Source: Providencia hangzhouensis (GTDB taxonomy: Bacteria; Pseudomonadota; Gammaproteobacteria; Enterobacterales; Enterobacteriaceae). Taken from it: a stretch of 64,000 nt of DNA. Positions 1-9,565 of this stretch are shown here, piece by piece. The stretch is taken from positions 1,054,001 through 1,118,000 of the forward strand of contig NZ_CP135052.1 of assembly GCF_029193595.2 (NCBI RefSeq), in the 5' to 3' direction. The translations under genes were made by a program, and so were the position numbers. The notes beneath the pieces are model-generated. The model worked only from the letters and a program-made list of their open reading frames with translations. It ran no database searches and had not been told where the DNA came from. Numbering within the stretch: position 1 is the first letter of the stretch; each line of letters opens with the position of its first letter.

Positions 1-126
1 AAGGCTTTTGGTCGTCCTTTGGATTACGTGTTTTATCGTGGATTGAACGTTAAAGATAGCACTGTACTACCGACAGATGCTTCTGATCATAACCCTATTA
101 TGACCAAATTTACGCTTTCTAAGTAA
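1..126 (+). CDS. yafD: C-terminal end of a YafD-like endonuclease/exonuclease/phosphatase family protein (5' truncated by window edge)
   Basis: Reading frame 1 is open from the first base and ends in TAA at 124-126, giving the last 41 residues of a protein. The tail reads [13 protein letters not shown], then ASDHNPIM. The SDHNP motif is the C-terminal signature of the endonuclease/exonuclease/phosphatase fold, where Asp and His belong to the metal-dependent active site. The RPLD-x-x-FYRGLNV stretch is how I remember the end of E. coli YafD. Catalysis by YafD itself is uncharacterised as far as I know. The start and most of the domain lie outside the window, so the family is well supported but the exact orthology is from memory. 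Confidence 0.7.
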   Translation, partial: KAFGRPLDYVFYRGLNVKDSTVLPTDASDHNPIMTKFTLSK

Positions 127-185
127 TTAAGATTATCTCCCTTATTTTCCCTCGTATTTAATTGTAGATTCGATGAACTACTTTT

Positions 186-767
186 ATGGGGAATATCAGA
201 TTGAAATCATCGTTTTTATACATTCTTTTCTTTTTTGCACAAATAGCTAATGGGTCTAGCTTATTGTTGGCAAAACATGCTGAACAGTTGCCTCGTTTAG
301 TTATTTATGACTCATCTTATCGACAAATTTCTTATCCAAATGGTGATGTGCCCGAACAATATGGTGTCTGTTCTGATGTAGTTATACGAAGCTACCGAAA
401 AATTGGTATTGATTTACAAAAATTAGTACATGAAGACATGAAAGCAAACTTTAGTCAATATCCCAGCCAACGTATATGGGGATTACGTAAGCCAGATACA
501 AATATTGATCATCGTCGTGTACCTAATTTAGAGGCTTTTTTCTCGCGAAAAGGGAAAAAAAAGCCTATATCAAAGAATGCCAGTGATTATATTCCCGGCG
601 ATATTGTCTCTTGGCGTTTAGATAATGGTCGGCCACATATCGGTGTTGTAACTTCGATAAAGTCACCAAGTACACAAAGTTATTTAGTTATGCACAATAT
701 TGGATATGGCCAAGTTGCTGAAGATGTTTTATTTCGTTGGGATATTGTTGGACATTATTCTTATTAA
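186..767 (+). CDS. DUF1287 exported protein (YijF-like, NlpC/P60-type fold likely)
   Basis: This 193-residue protein starts with a short basic segment and a hydrophobic stretch (about residues 7-28), consistent with a Sec signal peptide. The body matches my memory of DUF1287 (E. coli YijF): a YGVCSDVVIRSYR block carries a conserved Cys at the start of a helix, and later a PGDIVSWRL block followed by PHIGVV carries a conserved His. That Cys/His arrangement resembles NlpC/P60 cysteine peptidase-like folds, so a periplasmic amidase or peptidase role is possible but is inference. The gene stands alone: 59 bp follow the yafD-like stop and about 215 bp precede the sulfur cassette. An in-frame ATG at 186 was taken as the start because it keeps the whole signal peptide, although no strong ribosome binding site is seen. 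Confidence 0.75.
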   Translation: MGNIRLKSSFLYILFFFAQIANGSSLLLAKHAEQLPRLVIYDSSYRQISYPNGDVPEQYGVCSDVVIRSYRKIGIDLQKLVHEDMKANFSQYPSQRIWGLRKPDTNIDHRRVPNLEAFFSRKGKKKPISKNASDYIPGDIVSWRLDNGRPHIGVVTSIKSPSTQSYLVMHNIGYGQVAEDVLFRWDIVGHYSY

Positions 768-983
768 GTGAAATGGTTTTTATATAATATAATTTCCTAG
801 ATTATAATTTTAAAAATTAACTTACTCAAGAGGTTTTATATATGTAAGTGATTAGTTTTAATTGTTGTTTTTAAAATTATATTCTAATTATTGTATTAGC
901 ATTAATTCACTATGAACTATATTTATAACAGGTAGGTGGTATGTCGTATAGAATTTAATTATATATAAATGGTGGTTAATGTT

Positions 984-2171
984 ATGAAAAATATAGTTAT
1001 TGTTGGCGGTGGAACGGGTGGGACGATGCTAGCAAATACACTTGCTAGAAAATTGAGTAGAGAAATTTTTTCGAAGAAAATAAAAATAACATTAATTACT
1101 GATAATTCAATCCATTATTATAAACCTGCATTTATGTATGTTGCTTTTAATTTATTTTTTAAGGATGAACTGAGTCGCCCTGAAAGAGAATTGCTAAGAC
1201 CTGAAATAGAGTTAGCCATTGATAAAATAGAGCATTTTGATTTTAAAAATAAAGCGCTAAACTCTAAGCATGGAAAAAAATATAACTATGATTTTCTTGT
1301 GATTGCAACAGGTTGCATACCTAAACCTGAGCGAATTGAAGGTTTAAAAGATATCGGTAACCACTTTTATGCATATGAAGCATCGAGAAAGCTAGCAGAT
1401 CAACTTGCTAAGATTGAAAAAGGTCGAATTTTTATTACGGTATCATTCCCTGAAACGCCAAATGTACCCCATCAGTGTGGCATCGCGCCGATGGAAACAA
1501 CATTAATGATTGATGAATTTTTACGTAAACGTCGAGTTAGGGATAGTATTGAAATCGTTTATACCTATCCAACAGTTTCACAATTATTGCGTAACTGTTT
1601 ATTCATGCAACAACCTGTTTGTGAAGTTATTCCTGAAGTATTTACTGCTAAAAATATTAAAGCTCAGAGAGGGTTTACTTTAGATAAAGTTGATCCAGAT
1701 AAAAAAATAGCTTATTCGAAAGAAGGTGATGAGCAAAATTTCGACTTATTGATCAGTACTCCGCCAATTACCGCGGTTGAGGCAGTTATTAATACCGGAT
1801 TAAGTGAGCATAATAATGGTGAAGGTTGGTTACCTACCGACCATGAAACTATGCAAGTTTATGGTGTTGATGGCGTTTATGTTATAGGTGATACCGTTGA
1901 TTTACCGATCAGTAAAGCAGGTGGAAGCTGTCATAATCAGGCTGCAATTATAGCTGATAATATCTGCGGAGAATTAATTTATGGTTATCCGGCAGCTATC
2001 TATGATGGGCGAGTTCAAGCTGTTGCTCAAATGGGATTAACTGCAGGGATGCCTTTACAATACGATTATAAACACGATGTTATTCCTACGCCTCCGACTA
2101 AATTAGGGGGATTACTAAGAAATGGCTTTAATAGAGGTATTTATTGGGCTGCTATTCGTGGCTTAGTTTAA
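984..2171 (+). CDS. Sulfide:quinone reductase-like FAD-dependent oxidoreductase
   Basis: The product is a 395-residue flavoprotein with an N-terminal Rossmann motif (VGGGTGG, residues 7-13), an ATG motif at 108-110 and the second FAD-binding segment IGD at 301-303. Three cysteines lie at positions typical of sulfide:quinone oxidoreductases: Cys111 after the ATG motif, Cys165 in HQCGIAPME (compare the SQR K-C-x-G-A-P motif) and Cys316 in GGSCHNQ. The C-terminus ends in an aromatic YWAAIRGL tail of the sort that anchors SQRs to the membrane. Family knowledge predicts oxidation of sulfide to sulfane sulfur with quinone reduction at the inner membrane. An ATG at 969 is also in frame, but 984 puts the start directly at the Rossmann strand with GGTGG 8 bases upstream. 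It is followed within 13 bp by a DUF1641 gene and then a methionine gamma-lyase, all on one strand. Confidence 0.8.
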   Translation: MKNIVIVGGGTGGTMLANTLARKLSREIFSKKIKITLITDNSIHYYKPAFMYVAFNLFFKDELSRPERELLRPEIELAIDKIEHFDFKNKALNSKHGKKYNYDFLVIATGCIPKPERIEGLKDIGNHFYAYEASRKLADQLAKIEKGRIFITVSFPETPNVPHQCGIAPMETTLMIDEFLRKRRVRDSIEIVYTYPTVSQLLRNCLFMQQPVCEVIPEVFTAKNIKAQRGFTLDKVDPDKKIAYSKEGDEQNFDLLISTPPITAVEAVINTGLSEHNNGEGWLPTDHETMQVYGVDGVYVIGDTVDLPISKAGGSCHNQAAIIADNICGELIYGYPAAIYDGRVQAVAQMGLTAGMPLQYDYKHDVIPTPPTKLGGLLRNGFNRGIYWAAIRGLV

Positions 2172-2184
2172 GGAGGAAATCAAA

Positions 2185-2577
2185 ATGTCTAATAATGAAA
2201 ATCAAAGTAAACTAATTGAACTTCTTAATTCTGAGTCGGGTGATCATTTCGCAGACAAATTAGCACCGCTATTACAATTGAATCGTTTAGATAATATTGT
2301 TGATTTACTTTCTCTAATTTCTGACCTTATTGACATTACTGATAATAGCACGGTAGAAAAACTGGCAAACTCATTTGAGGATACTCTAGCGCCAGTCTGG
2401 GAATTCGGCACTGCATATAATATGGCTAAAATGGAGGAAATATATAATAGTAAAAATCCAAATTTTCGTTCGGTGTATGCTTTATTAAAAGATCCAAATA
2501 CATTACGTGGAATTAGTACCGTTTTACGAACCTTGCAAATAATGGGTTCTCGATTGTCTTCCCCCCAAGAGGGATAA
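2185..2577 (+). CDS. DUF1641 family protein, partner of the SQR-like flavoprotein
   Basis: A 130-residue acidic, leucine-rich, probably all-helical protein with no signal peptide or membrane segment. The central block, from about FEDTLAPVWEFGTAYNM onward, and the C-terminal DPNTLRGISTVLRTLQIMG block look like DUF1641. Members of that family are known next to SQR-like flavoproteins, formate dehydrogenases and Hdr-like proteins, but their biochemical role is not established. The start is well defined: AGGAGGAAATCAAA lies just before the ATG, an unusually strong Shine-Dalgarno sequence. The upstream flavoprotein stops 13 bp before and the methionine gamma-lyase begins 15 bp after, so the three are very likely one transcript. 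A role as an adaptor or membrane-recruitment subunit for the flavoprotein is speculation. Confidence 0.7.
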   Translation: MSNNENQSKLIELLNSESGDHFADKLAPLLQLNRLDNIVDLLSLISDLIDITDNSTVEKLANSFEDTLAPVWEFGTAYNMAKMEEIYNSKNPNFRSVYALLKDPNTLRGISTVLRTLQIMGSRLSSPQEG

Positions 2578-2592
2578 TATTTCGGAGGTGGT

Positions 2593-3795
2593 ATGATATT
2601 AGATAGACTGTATTCTTTTGATACGCGTGTGATACATAATTACTATGATGCAGCCGAAAATTTAGGATCACTAGCTTCTCCTATTTATCAAACGTCAACT
2701 TACGTATTTGATAGTGTTGAAGAAGGTGCCGCTTGTTTTAGCGGTGAATCGGATGGGTATATTTATACACGAATAAATAACCCAACATTAAGTTTGTTGG
2801 AAAAGCGGCTTGCTGATTTAGAAGAGGGGGATGCCGCAATTGTATTTTCTTCAGGGATGGGGGCAATAACATCGACTCTTTGGACCTTACTAAGCCCAGG
2901 AGATGAGCTGTTAGTTGATATGACGGTTTATGGCTGTACATATGCATTCTTTCATCATGGGTTAGCTCGATTTGGTGTCAAAGTTCGTCACATTGATATG
3001 AGAGACCCAAATAATGTGGCACAGGAACTCACTGAAAAAACAAAGATGATATTTTTCGAATCACCTGCAAACCCAAATATGCGCTTAGTTGATATTAATG
3101 CTGTGAGTAATATCGTTCATCAATATAACCTTGCAAATAACCAAGAAATATTGGTGACAGTAGATAATACCTATTGTACTCCTTACATTCAAAAACCACT
3201 TGAGCTTGGAGCGGATATCGTTGTTCATTCATTAACGAAATATATGAATGGGCATGGTGATGTGATGGCTGGCGCTGTTATAACAACTGAGGAATTAGCG
3301 AAGCAAATCAGATTGGTTGGGCTGAAGGATATGACTGGAGCATGTTTATCCCCTCATGATGCAAACCTGATATTGCGAGGAATGAAAACACTGCCAATCA
3401 GAATGGAAAGAGTGGTTGAGAATGCACAGAAAGTTGCGGAATATTTGGCCTCACTATCTGAAGTTTCTCAAGTGATGTATCCGGGTTTACCGAGTTTTCC
3501 TCAATACACATTAGCTCAAAGGCAAATGAAGCTGCCTGGAGGGATGATTGCTTTTGAACTTGGAGGGGGACTTGAGGCGGGTAAGCAGTTTCTGAACCGT
3601 TTACAGCTATTTTCTTGTGCGGTTAGCTTAGGTGATTGTGAGTCATTGGCCCAGCACCCTGCAAGTATGACCCATTCTACTTACACTGCTGAGGAACGAA
3701 AACAGTATGGGATTAGTGATGGGCTTATTCGTTTGTCAGTTGGGTTAGAAAGCGCTAATGATTTGATTGCCGATATTAAGCAGGCGCTCATTTGA
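2593..3795 (+). CDS. megL: Methionine gamma-lyase (PLP-dependent, Cys/Met metabolism family)
   Basis: This 400-residue protein belongs to the cystathionine-gamma family of PLP enzymes. The PLP lysine is Lys216 in SLTKYMNGHGD; Asp191 in VDNTY should hold the pyridine nitrogen; Tyr58 and Arg60 in YIYTR form the cross-subunit phosphate site. Two residues separate methionine gamma-lyase from cystathionine lyases and synthases: Tyr113 and Cys115 in TVYGCTYAFFHHG. Cys115 corresponds to the lyase-specific Cys116 of Pseudomonas putida. The enzyme should split methionine into methanethiol, 2-oxobutyrate and ammonia, and can release sulfide from cysteine or homocysteine. A strong site (CGGAGGTGGT) precedes the ATG. 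The two upstream genes, including an SQR-like flavoprotein, suggest that volatile sulfur made here is oxidised in the same cell. A cystathionine gamma-lyase activity is the main alternative. Confidence 0.85.
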   Translation: MILDRLYSFDTRVIHNYYDAAENLGSLASPIYQTSTYVFDSVEEGAACFSGESDGYIYTRINNPTLSLLEKRLADLEEGDAAIVFSSGMGAITSTLWTLLSPGDELLVDMTVYGCTYAFFHHGLARFGVKVRHIDMRDPNNVAQELTEKTKMIFFESPANPNMRLVDINAVSNIVHQYNLANNQEILVTVDNTYCTPYIQKPLELGADIVVHSLTKYMNGHGDVMAGAVITTEELAKQIRLVGLKDMTGACLSPHDANLILRGMKTLPIRMERVVENAQKVAEYLASLSEVSQVMYPGLPSFPQYTLAQRQMKLPGGMIAFELGGGLEAGKQFLNRLQLFSCAVSLGDCESLAQHPASMTHSTYTAEERKQYGISDGLIRLSVGLESANDLIADIKQALI

Positions 3796-3814
3796 TACCA
3801 AAATAGGTAACAAA

Positions 3815-3843
3815 AGGCCCTATATCATATAAATATAGGGCCT
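3815..3843. terminator. Bidirectional hairpin terminator between megL and proY
   Basis: A perfect 11-bp inverted repeat, AGGCCCTATAT and ATATAGGGCCT, surrounds a 7-base loop. It is flanked by A-rich sequence on the left and a TAAATTTA run on the right. It lies in the short gap between two convergent genes. Confidence 0.8.
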
Positions 3844-3871
3844 AAATTTACTTTACGAATGCTTTAGTCGA

Positions 3872-5239
3872 TTAAGGTTTTTGAAATTTACGCATGACAA
3901 AGAAGGTGACGCTCAATATAGCGACCCATGCAAACCCGACGAGAAGGGCAACTTGTGTATCTTTAAAGAAGCCAAGTAGCGCGATAACAAAGACCATAAA
4001 TGCGATAGTAATTGCAGGGCCAATTGGCCAGAACGGTACAGGGAATTTGAGTTTTTTAACCTCTTCAGGGCTCATTTGGCGGCGCATTGCGACATGAGAA
4101 AGTAGTATCATTAACCAGACCCAAACGGTCGCAAAGGTTGCGATTGACGCAATAATCACAAAGATTTTTTCTGGAAGTAGGTAGTTTAAATAAACGCCCA
4201 GTAACATGACAACAGACATCACCAGTACAGTGACCCAAGGCACCCCACTTTTCGTCAACTTGGTAAAGACTTTTGGTGCTTGTTTGTCTTGTGCCATACC
4301 ATACATCATGCGACCAGCACCGAAAATATCACTATTGATAGCTGAAATTGCCGCAGTGATCACCACGATATTTAAGATATTTGCCGCTGATTGAATGCCT
4401 AAGCTATCAAAAATTTGGACGAATGGACTGCCATTTTGACCAATTTGATTCCACGGATAGATACACATCAGAATAAAAAGAGTTAAGCCATAGAATAATA
4501 AAATACGAATGGGTACCGCATTGATTGCTTTAGGAATAGTTTTCTCTGGGTTTTGCGCTTCACTGGCGGTAATACCGATCACTTCGATACCCCCAAAGGC
4601 GAACATTACGATAGCTAAGGACGCGATAACGCCTTCAATGCCGTTTGGCATAAAGCCACCGTGTTCCCATAGATTTTGGATACCCACCGCATGGTCAGTT
4701 TCTTGGCCGAAGCCGTAGAACATTAAGAAGGCTCCACCAACAATCATTGCGATGATTGCAGAGACTTTTACGATAGACAGCCAAAATTCCATTTCACCAA
4801 AAATTTTAACGTGGCATAAATTGAGTGCGCTAATAAATAGCACGATACTTAATACCCACACCCATTGGTCGACATGAGGGAACCAAAACCCCATGTACAT
4901 CCCAAAAGCGGTAATATCAGCCAAGCAAACGACCAACATTTCAAATACGTAGTTCCAGCCAGTTAAAAAACCAGCTAAGGGCCCCATGTAATGGCTAGCG
5001 TAGTGAGAGAATGAACCGGGTACTGGGTGATGTACAGCCATCTCGCCTAAGGCTCGCATGACCATAAATACAGCGGCACCACCGACCATATAAGCGAGTA
5101 GCACAGCAGGCCCTGCCGCTTGAATTGCGGAAGCAGACCCATAAAATAAGCCGGTACCAATCGCTGACCCTAAAGCCATAAAGCGAATGTGCCGAACACT
5201 CAGTCCCTTTCTGAGTTGATTTTGTTCACTACTTTGCAT
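3872..5239 (-). CDS. proY: Amino acid permease of the AAT family, probably proline-specific (ProY-like)
   Basis: A 455-residue integral membrane protein with about 12 hydrophobic segments. The N-terminal [21 protein letters not shown] block is the canonical APC/AAT first transmembrane substrate-binding signature. Segments such as [48 protein letters not shown] and [16 protein letters not shown] closely resemble E. coli ProY from memory, and the length matches. It should be a proton-driven inner-membrane importer. The exact substrate cannot be read from sequence; histidine or another neutral amino acid is possible. The gene stands alone between a bidirectional terminator and a divergent queE promoter region. 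Confidence 0.75.
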   Translation of the reverse strand: MQSSEQNQLRKGLSVRHIRFMALGSAIGTGLFYGSASAIQAAGPAVLLAYMVGGAAVFMVMRALGEMAVHHPVPGSFSHYASHYMGPLAGFLTGWNYVFEMLVVCLADITAFGMYMGFWFPHVDQWVWVLSIVLFISALNLCHVKIFGEMEFWLSIVKVSAIIAMIVGGAFLMFYGFGQETDHAVGIQNLWEHGGFMPNGIEGVIASLAIVMFAFGGIEVIGITASEAQNPEKTIPKAINAVPIRILLFYGLTLFILMCIYPWNQIGQNGSPFVQIFDSLGIQSAANILNIVVITAAISAINSDIFGAGRMMYGMAQDKQAPKVFTKLTKSGVPWVTVLVMSVVMLLGVYLNYLLPEKIFVIIASIATFATVWVWLMILLSHVAMRRQMSPEEVKKLKFPVPFWPIGPAITIAFMVFVIALLGFFKDTQVALLVGFAWVAILSVTFFVMRKFQKP

Positions 5240-5417
5240 GTCTTTTCCTGTCTTTTTCTTCGTTCGATATATTGTTCCGAATAGGCTTTCGGTATTGTTT
5301 ATTAAGTCGGACGTACTTTATTGAACCTTAAGGTGGCTACATTATCACAAACTTCCTTGTTCGTGAGATAGATATCTGCAATATAATGCGTGCTCAGCTA
5401 ACTATTTTAGGAGTGAT

Positions 5418-6089
5418 ATGAAATACCCAATTAATGAAATCTTCCAAACCATTCAAGGAGAGGGGGTTTTTACTGGTGTTCCAGCCGTATTTATTCGTTT
5501 GCAGGGCTGCCCAGTTGGATGTAGCTGGTGTGATACCAAACAAACATGGGAAAAAGAACAAGATAAAGAATCTACCCTAGGGGATATCGCACTTAAAACG
5601 ATTGATTCAGATGCATGGGCTATGGCAGATGGTGAGGCATTGGTTCAATTAATGAAAGAAAAACACTTCAGCGCACAGCATATTGTTATTACAGGCGGTG
5701 AGCCCTGTATTTATGATTTACAGCCACTGACTGGGATATTAGAACAACATGGATATCAATGCCAAATTGAAACTAGCGGCACATACCCTATTCAATGCAC
5801 TGATAACACATGGGTTACTGTATCACCAAAAGTCGGTATGAAAGGAGGACTGCAGGTGATCAGCCAAGCAGTAAATCGTGCCAATGAAATTAAACATCCT
5901 GTTGCTCGCGAGAAAGATATTGATGCACTTGAGAAAATTTTAGCATTACGTACTGTCGAAACGCCTCCAGTAGTGGCATTACAGCCAATCAGCCAAAAAG
6001 CGGCAGCAACAAAATTGTGTATTGAAACCTGTATTCAACGCAACTGGCGTTTATCAATTCAAACACATAAGTATTTGGATATTCAATAA
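5418..6089 (+). CDS. queE: 7-carboxy-7-deazaguanine synthase
   Basis: The 223-residue protein equals E. coli QueE in length and opens with MKYPINEIFQTIQGEG, the QueE signature. The radical-SAM cysteines are in QGCPVGCSWCDT. VITGGEPCIYD is the GGE motif that binds S-adenosylmethionine. QueE converts 6-carboxy-tetrahydropterin to 7-carboxy-7-deazaguanine in queuosine biosynthesis. The enzyme making its substrate, QueD, is encoded 1 kb downstream on the opposite strand with yagU between them. The start has a good site (TTAGGAGTGAT). The gene ends just before a strong hairpin shared with the convergent yagU gene. Confidence 0.95.
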   Translation: MKYPINEIFQTIQGEGVFTGVPAVFIRLQGCPVGCSWCDTKQTWEKEQDKESTLGDIALKTIDSDAWAMADGEALVQLMKEKHFSAQHIVITGGEPCIYDLQPLTGILEQHGYQCQIETSGTYPIQCTDNTWVTVSPKVGMKGGLQVISQAVNRANEIKHPVAREKDIDALEKILALRTVETPPVVALQPISQKAAATKLCIETCIQRNWRLSIQTHKYLDIQ

Positions 6090-6115
6090 TAAAAAATAGC
6101 GATGGTTTTTAGTAA

Positions 6116-6146
6116 CCCCCAAGAGTTAGAAAACACTCATTGGGGG
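6116..6146. terminator. Bidirectional hairpin terminator between queE and yagU
   Basis: CCCCCAAGAGT and ACTCATTGGGGG form a long GC-capped stem with one bulge and an 8-base loop. T-rich sequence flanks the left side and CCTTTAAATT the right. It separates two convergent genes. Confidence 0.75.
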
Positions 6147-6154
6147 CCTTTAAA

Positions 6155-6772
6155 TTACCTAAATGGTTGGTTTAATGGTACTTCAGGATCTGGCTCATGA
6201 GTAATACGGTTACGTAAGTCACGGCGAATAATTTCAATAGACCAAAACCAAATTAAATGGCCAAATATTTCTGAAACATTCTCATACCATGGTAGGTCGA
6301 AGAGTGGAGGGGTGAGCCCCATAAGAGGGAAAGAAATCATATGGACAAATAATTGCGCCAGTGCACCCGCTAACAACCCTTGCCATAGCTTAATTTTAGG
6401 GAATACTTCAGCAACAATACAATATCCGACAGCAAACACGATAGAAAATATGATGTGGGTAACACCCACAGAGTTAAAAACGTGCCCAGCAAAGGTGTAA
6501 ACTGCAGAGTTAGGGTCGGCAATTCCTAACCAATCCCTTAAGAAAATATAAGGTGGGTTGAGGAAGTTACGTGAGCAGTCAATTTGTTCTGCTGCACGGA
6601 TCAGCGTTTCTGGCGAACAAGCTGCGTTGAACATATCCGTTGGGCTTCTTGGTGGTAATGGGACTTCAGCCCCCCATTTGACAAACGAAGAGACGATACC
6701 AGCGATTAGACCAATAAATGCGGCCAGTCCATAACGCCTTCTGGATTTTGGTGTTTGTTGAAATAAATGCAT
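6155..6772 (-). CDS. yagU: YagU family inner-membrane protein (DUF1440)
   Basis: A 205-residue protein with four likely membrane segments: about 14-30, 110-130, 133-155 and 180-198. The blocks [34 protein letters not shown] and [22 protein letters not shown] match E. coli YagU, and so does the length. In E. coli the protein has been linked to acid resistance. No catalytic motif is apparent. It is monocistronic, convergent with queE and upstream of queD on the same strand, but about 280 bp away. Confidence 0.85.
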   Translation of the reverse strand: MHLFQQTPKSRRRYGLAAFIGLIAGIVSSFVKWGAEVPLPPRSPTDMFNAACSPETLIRAAEQIDCSRNFLNPPYIFLRDWLGIADPNSAVYTFAGHVFNSVGVTHIIFSIVFAVGYCIVAEVFPKIKLWQGLLAGALAQLFVHMISFPLMGLTPPLFDLPWYENVSEIFGHLIWFWSIEIIRRDLRNRITHEPDPEVPLNQPFR

Positions 6773-7050
6773 TTTCCCTGCCTTATTAAGAGTAAATAAT
6801 GGTAAATAATAGATCAGGTTATAATTTAATGCACTATGTCAAATTAAAGTTTTTATATCCTTAATTTCAAGGGGGAATGTCAGCCACTGATTGCTTTTTG
6901 CCCCTCATTTATTTTCAAAATCTATTAGGCTTGCCGCCTGAGGTGCTTGTGTCCCTATATTATATTTCTATATTTATGAATGTTATTTTGCCCAGCTATC
7001 AAAATGGCTGCGTAAAATAACATTACATTATATTTGTAGCACTTGTACTT

Positions 7051-7416
7051 TTAAGCTTCTCCGCGATAGACGCAACCTGCATTGCAGGTTTCTTTTACGG
7101 TAACCGCACTTAATAAGGGTAGTAAAGGCTTAGTTTGTTGCCAAATCCACTGCGCTAATACCTCACTGGTTGGGTTTTCTAACCCTTCGATATCATTTAA
7201 ATAATGATGGTCTAAGCGTTCCCAAATAGGTTTAAACGCGGCTTTTACGTCGGAAAAATCAATAATCCAACCACTATGGGAGTCGACTTCACCAGTAATT
7301 TCTAAACGCACCATGAAAGAATGCCCATGGAGACGGCCACACTTATGACCCTCTGGGACATGAGGTAATTTGTGGGCAGCTTCGAAAGTGAAATCTTTAT
7401 AGATTGTTGTGCTCAT
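7051..7416 (-). CDS. queD: 6-carboxy-5,6,7,8-tetrahydropterin synthase
   Basis: A 121-residue protein, the same length as E. coli QueD when started at the ATG at 7416. An upstream in-frame ATG at 7458 exists, but AAGGAGCC sits directly before 7416 and the family begins [15 protein letters not shown]. The zinc-binding histidines appear in EAAHKL and in GRLHGHSF. The catalytic Cys is in GHKCGRLHG, and the C-terminal [14 protein letters not shown] block is conserved. It converts dihydroneopterin triphosphate to 6-carboxy-tetrahydropterin, the substrate of QueE, for queuosine synthesis. It is divergent from cysJ, as in E. coli. Confidence 0.95.
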   Translation of the reverse strand: MSTTIYKDFTFEAAHKLPHVPEGHKCGRLHGHSFMVRLEITGEVDSHSGWIIDFSDVKAAFKPIWERLDHHYLNDIEGLENPTSEVLAQWIWQQTKPLLPLLSAVTVKETCNAGCVYRGEA

Positions 7417-7759
7417 ATGTGGCTCCTTGTTGTGAATAAACAGCGTATTGTACTGCATTTTTAGGTGAAAATATCTTTAATTACTAAAATAGCGTTAACC
7501 GCTTTTATCAATATGATCCATCAGTTAATTGCTTTAGGCTTTTTAGTTATTAATTATGGCTATCGTTTCTTATCCCATTATCTAGGGTTGTTATAACCTA
7601 ACTGCATACCCTATATGTTTCAGGTACTGCGGTATTTTTTGCTTTATTACCTTAATTATTTGGGTGAATGAGCAAGTGTTAGGTTGTCGGTCTTTTCTGG
7701 GGTAATGACATGGCGTCGTTTTTAAAATCAAAGATGAATAACACTGGGGTTACAAGATA
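7417..7759. promoter_or_regulatory. Divergent queD/cysJ intergenic region (expected CysB-controlled promoter)
   Basis: This 343-bp AT-rich gap separates queD from cysJ and must hold promoters for both. In enterobacteria the cysJIH promoter is activated by CysB with N-acetylserine. I could not identify a CysB half-site by eye, because the consensus is degenerate. No small ORF with a convincing ribosome binding site is seen. Confidence 0.45.
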
Positions 7760-9565
7760 ATGACAAAAAAACAGCCGCCATTAGCGGCGCTGCCAATATC
7801 TGTTGAGCAATTAGCACGTTTACAGACGGCCGTTGATGATTTTTCATCCCATCAACTCGCATGGCTTTCTGGTTATTTGTGGGGAATAGTAAATCAGAAT
7901 ACGCAAGTTGATGCATCTGTCAGTGCGCCTGTGGTTACCCAAGATACGGTCACAATCATCTCTGCATCACAGACAGGAAATGCACGCCGCCTATCAGAGC
8001 AGCTTAGAGAGCGTTTAGTCGGTGAAAAAATTAGTGTGAATTTAGTGAATGCAGGGGATTATAAATTCAAACAAATTAACCAAGAGAAAGTGTTAGTTGT
8101 TGTAGCCTCAACGCAGGGTGAAGGGGAGCCAGCTGAAGAAGCGATTGCATTATACAAATATCTTCATTCTAAAAAAGCGCCAAATTTATCACAAACCAGT
8201 TATGCGGTTTTTGCGCTGGGGGATTCATCTTACGAAAAATTCTGTCAAGCAGGTAAAGATTTCGATTCACAGCTTGCATCATTAGGGGCGACGTCATTAA
8301 CCGAGCGAATTGATGCGGATGTTGAATACCAAGGGATTGCGGATGAGTGGGTTGAAAGCCTCACTCAGATTTTAAAAGCTCGCGTTCCTGCTCAAAGTGA
8401 TAGCCAATTATTGGCGACTCAAGCAGGAAGTGTGAATGAAATTCATTCATCACCTTATAGTAAAACCGCACCATTGACTGCGTCACTTCTTAGCAATCAA
8501 AAAATAACCAGTCGGGACTCACAAAAAGATGTTCGCCATATTGAAATTGATCTCGGTGACTCTGGTTTACGTTATCAACCTGGTGATGCACTAGGTGTTT
8601 GGTTCGATAATGACCCTGCTTTAGTTGATGAGCTGGTGGCTTTGTTGTGGCTGCAAGGTGATGAAGAAGTCTTTATTGGTTCGCAGCGCCACTCATTACG
8701 TGATGCGCTGATTTATCAATTAGAACTGACACAAAATACTCCAGTGATTGTCGAAAAATATGCTCAGTTATCAAAAGACGATGCTCTATTGTCATTAATT
8801 AGCGATAAAGCCGCTATTTTGCACTACGCACAAAATACGCCAATCGTCGATATGGTACGCCAAGCGGCATCTCAGCCTACTGCCCAAGAATTTGTTGACC
8901 TACTGCGTCCGCTAACCCCTCGTTTGTACTCGATTTCTTCTTCCCAATCTGAAGTAGAAAATGAAGTTCATGCAACGGTTGGCGTTGTCCGCTATGAGAT
9001 TGATGGTAAGGCGCGTACTGGTGGTGCGTCAGGTTTCTTAGCCGATCGCTTAAATGAGGATGATGAACTTCGTATATTCATTGAGCACAATGATAACTTT
9101 CGACTGCCACAAGACCCAAATACGCCTGTGATCATGATTGGCCCTGGTACAGGGATAGCGCCATTTCGTGCTTTCTTACAGCAGCGTGACAATGACGGTG
9201 CGACAGGAAAAAATTGGTTATTTTTTGGTAATCCACATTTTGTTGATGACTTTCTCTACCAAGTGGAATGGCAGCGTTATGTCAAAGACGGTTTACTAAC
9301 CCATATTTCATTAGCGTGGTCTCGCGACCAGCAAGAAAAAATTTACGTACAAGATAAACTTCGCGAACAAGGTGAAGAAGTTTGGCAATGGTTACAAGAA
9401 GGTGCGCACATCTATGTGTGTGGTGATGCAAACCGCATGGCCAAAGATGTTGAACAGGCATTATTAGATATCGTCAGTCAATATGGGAACATGGACAGTG
9501 AAGAGGCTGATGAATTTTTAAGTGAGTTGCGCGTAATGCGCCGTTATCAGAGGGATGTTTATTAA
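7760..9565 (+). CDS. cysJ: Assimilatory sulfite reductase (NADPH) flavoprotein alpha subunit
   Basis: A 601-residue flavoprotein of diflavin reductase type. An N-terminal flavodoxin domain (about residues 62-200) binds FMN, with the [10 protein letters not shown] phosphate loop and [11 protein letters not shown]. The connecting and FAD domain follows, with RLYSISSS for FAD. The NADP domain is C-terminal, with [30 protein letters not shown] and the terminal RYQRDVY. It passes electrons from NADPH to the CysI haemoprotein for reduction of sulfite to sulfide. The stop overlaps the cysI start by one base, so translation is probably coupled. It heads cysJIH and is likely CysB-activated. Confidence 0.97.
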   Translation: MTKKQPPLAALPISVEQLARLQTAVDDFSSHQLAWLSGYLWGIVNQNTQVDASVSAPVVTQDTVTIISASQTGNARRLSEQLRERLVGEKISVNLVNAGDYKFKQINQEKVLVVVASTQGEGEPAEEAIALYKYLHSKKAPNLSQTSYAVFALGDSSYEKFCQAGKDFDSQLASLGATSLTERIDADVEYQGIADEWVESLTQILKARVPAQSDSQLLATQAGSVNEIHSSPYSKTAPLTASLLSNQKITSRDSQKDVRHIEIDLGDSGLRYQPGDALGVWFDNDPALVDELVALLWLQGDEEVFIGSQRHSLRDALIYQLELTQNTPVIVEKYAQLSKDDALLSLISDKAAILHYAQNTPIVDMVRQAASQPTAQEFVDLLRPLTPRLYSISSSQSEVENEVHATVGVVRYEIDGKARTGGASGFLADRLNEDDELRIFIEHNDNFRLPQDPNTPVIMIGPGTGIAPFRAFLQQRDNDGATGKNWLFFGNPHFVDDFLYQVEWQRYVKDGLLTHISLAWSRDQQEKIYVQDKLREQGEEVWQWLQEGAHIYVCGDANRMAKDVEQALLDIVSQYGNMDSEEADEFLSELRVMRRYQRDVY

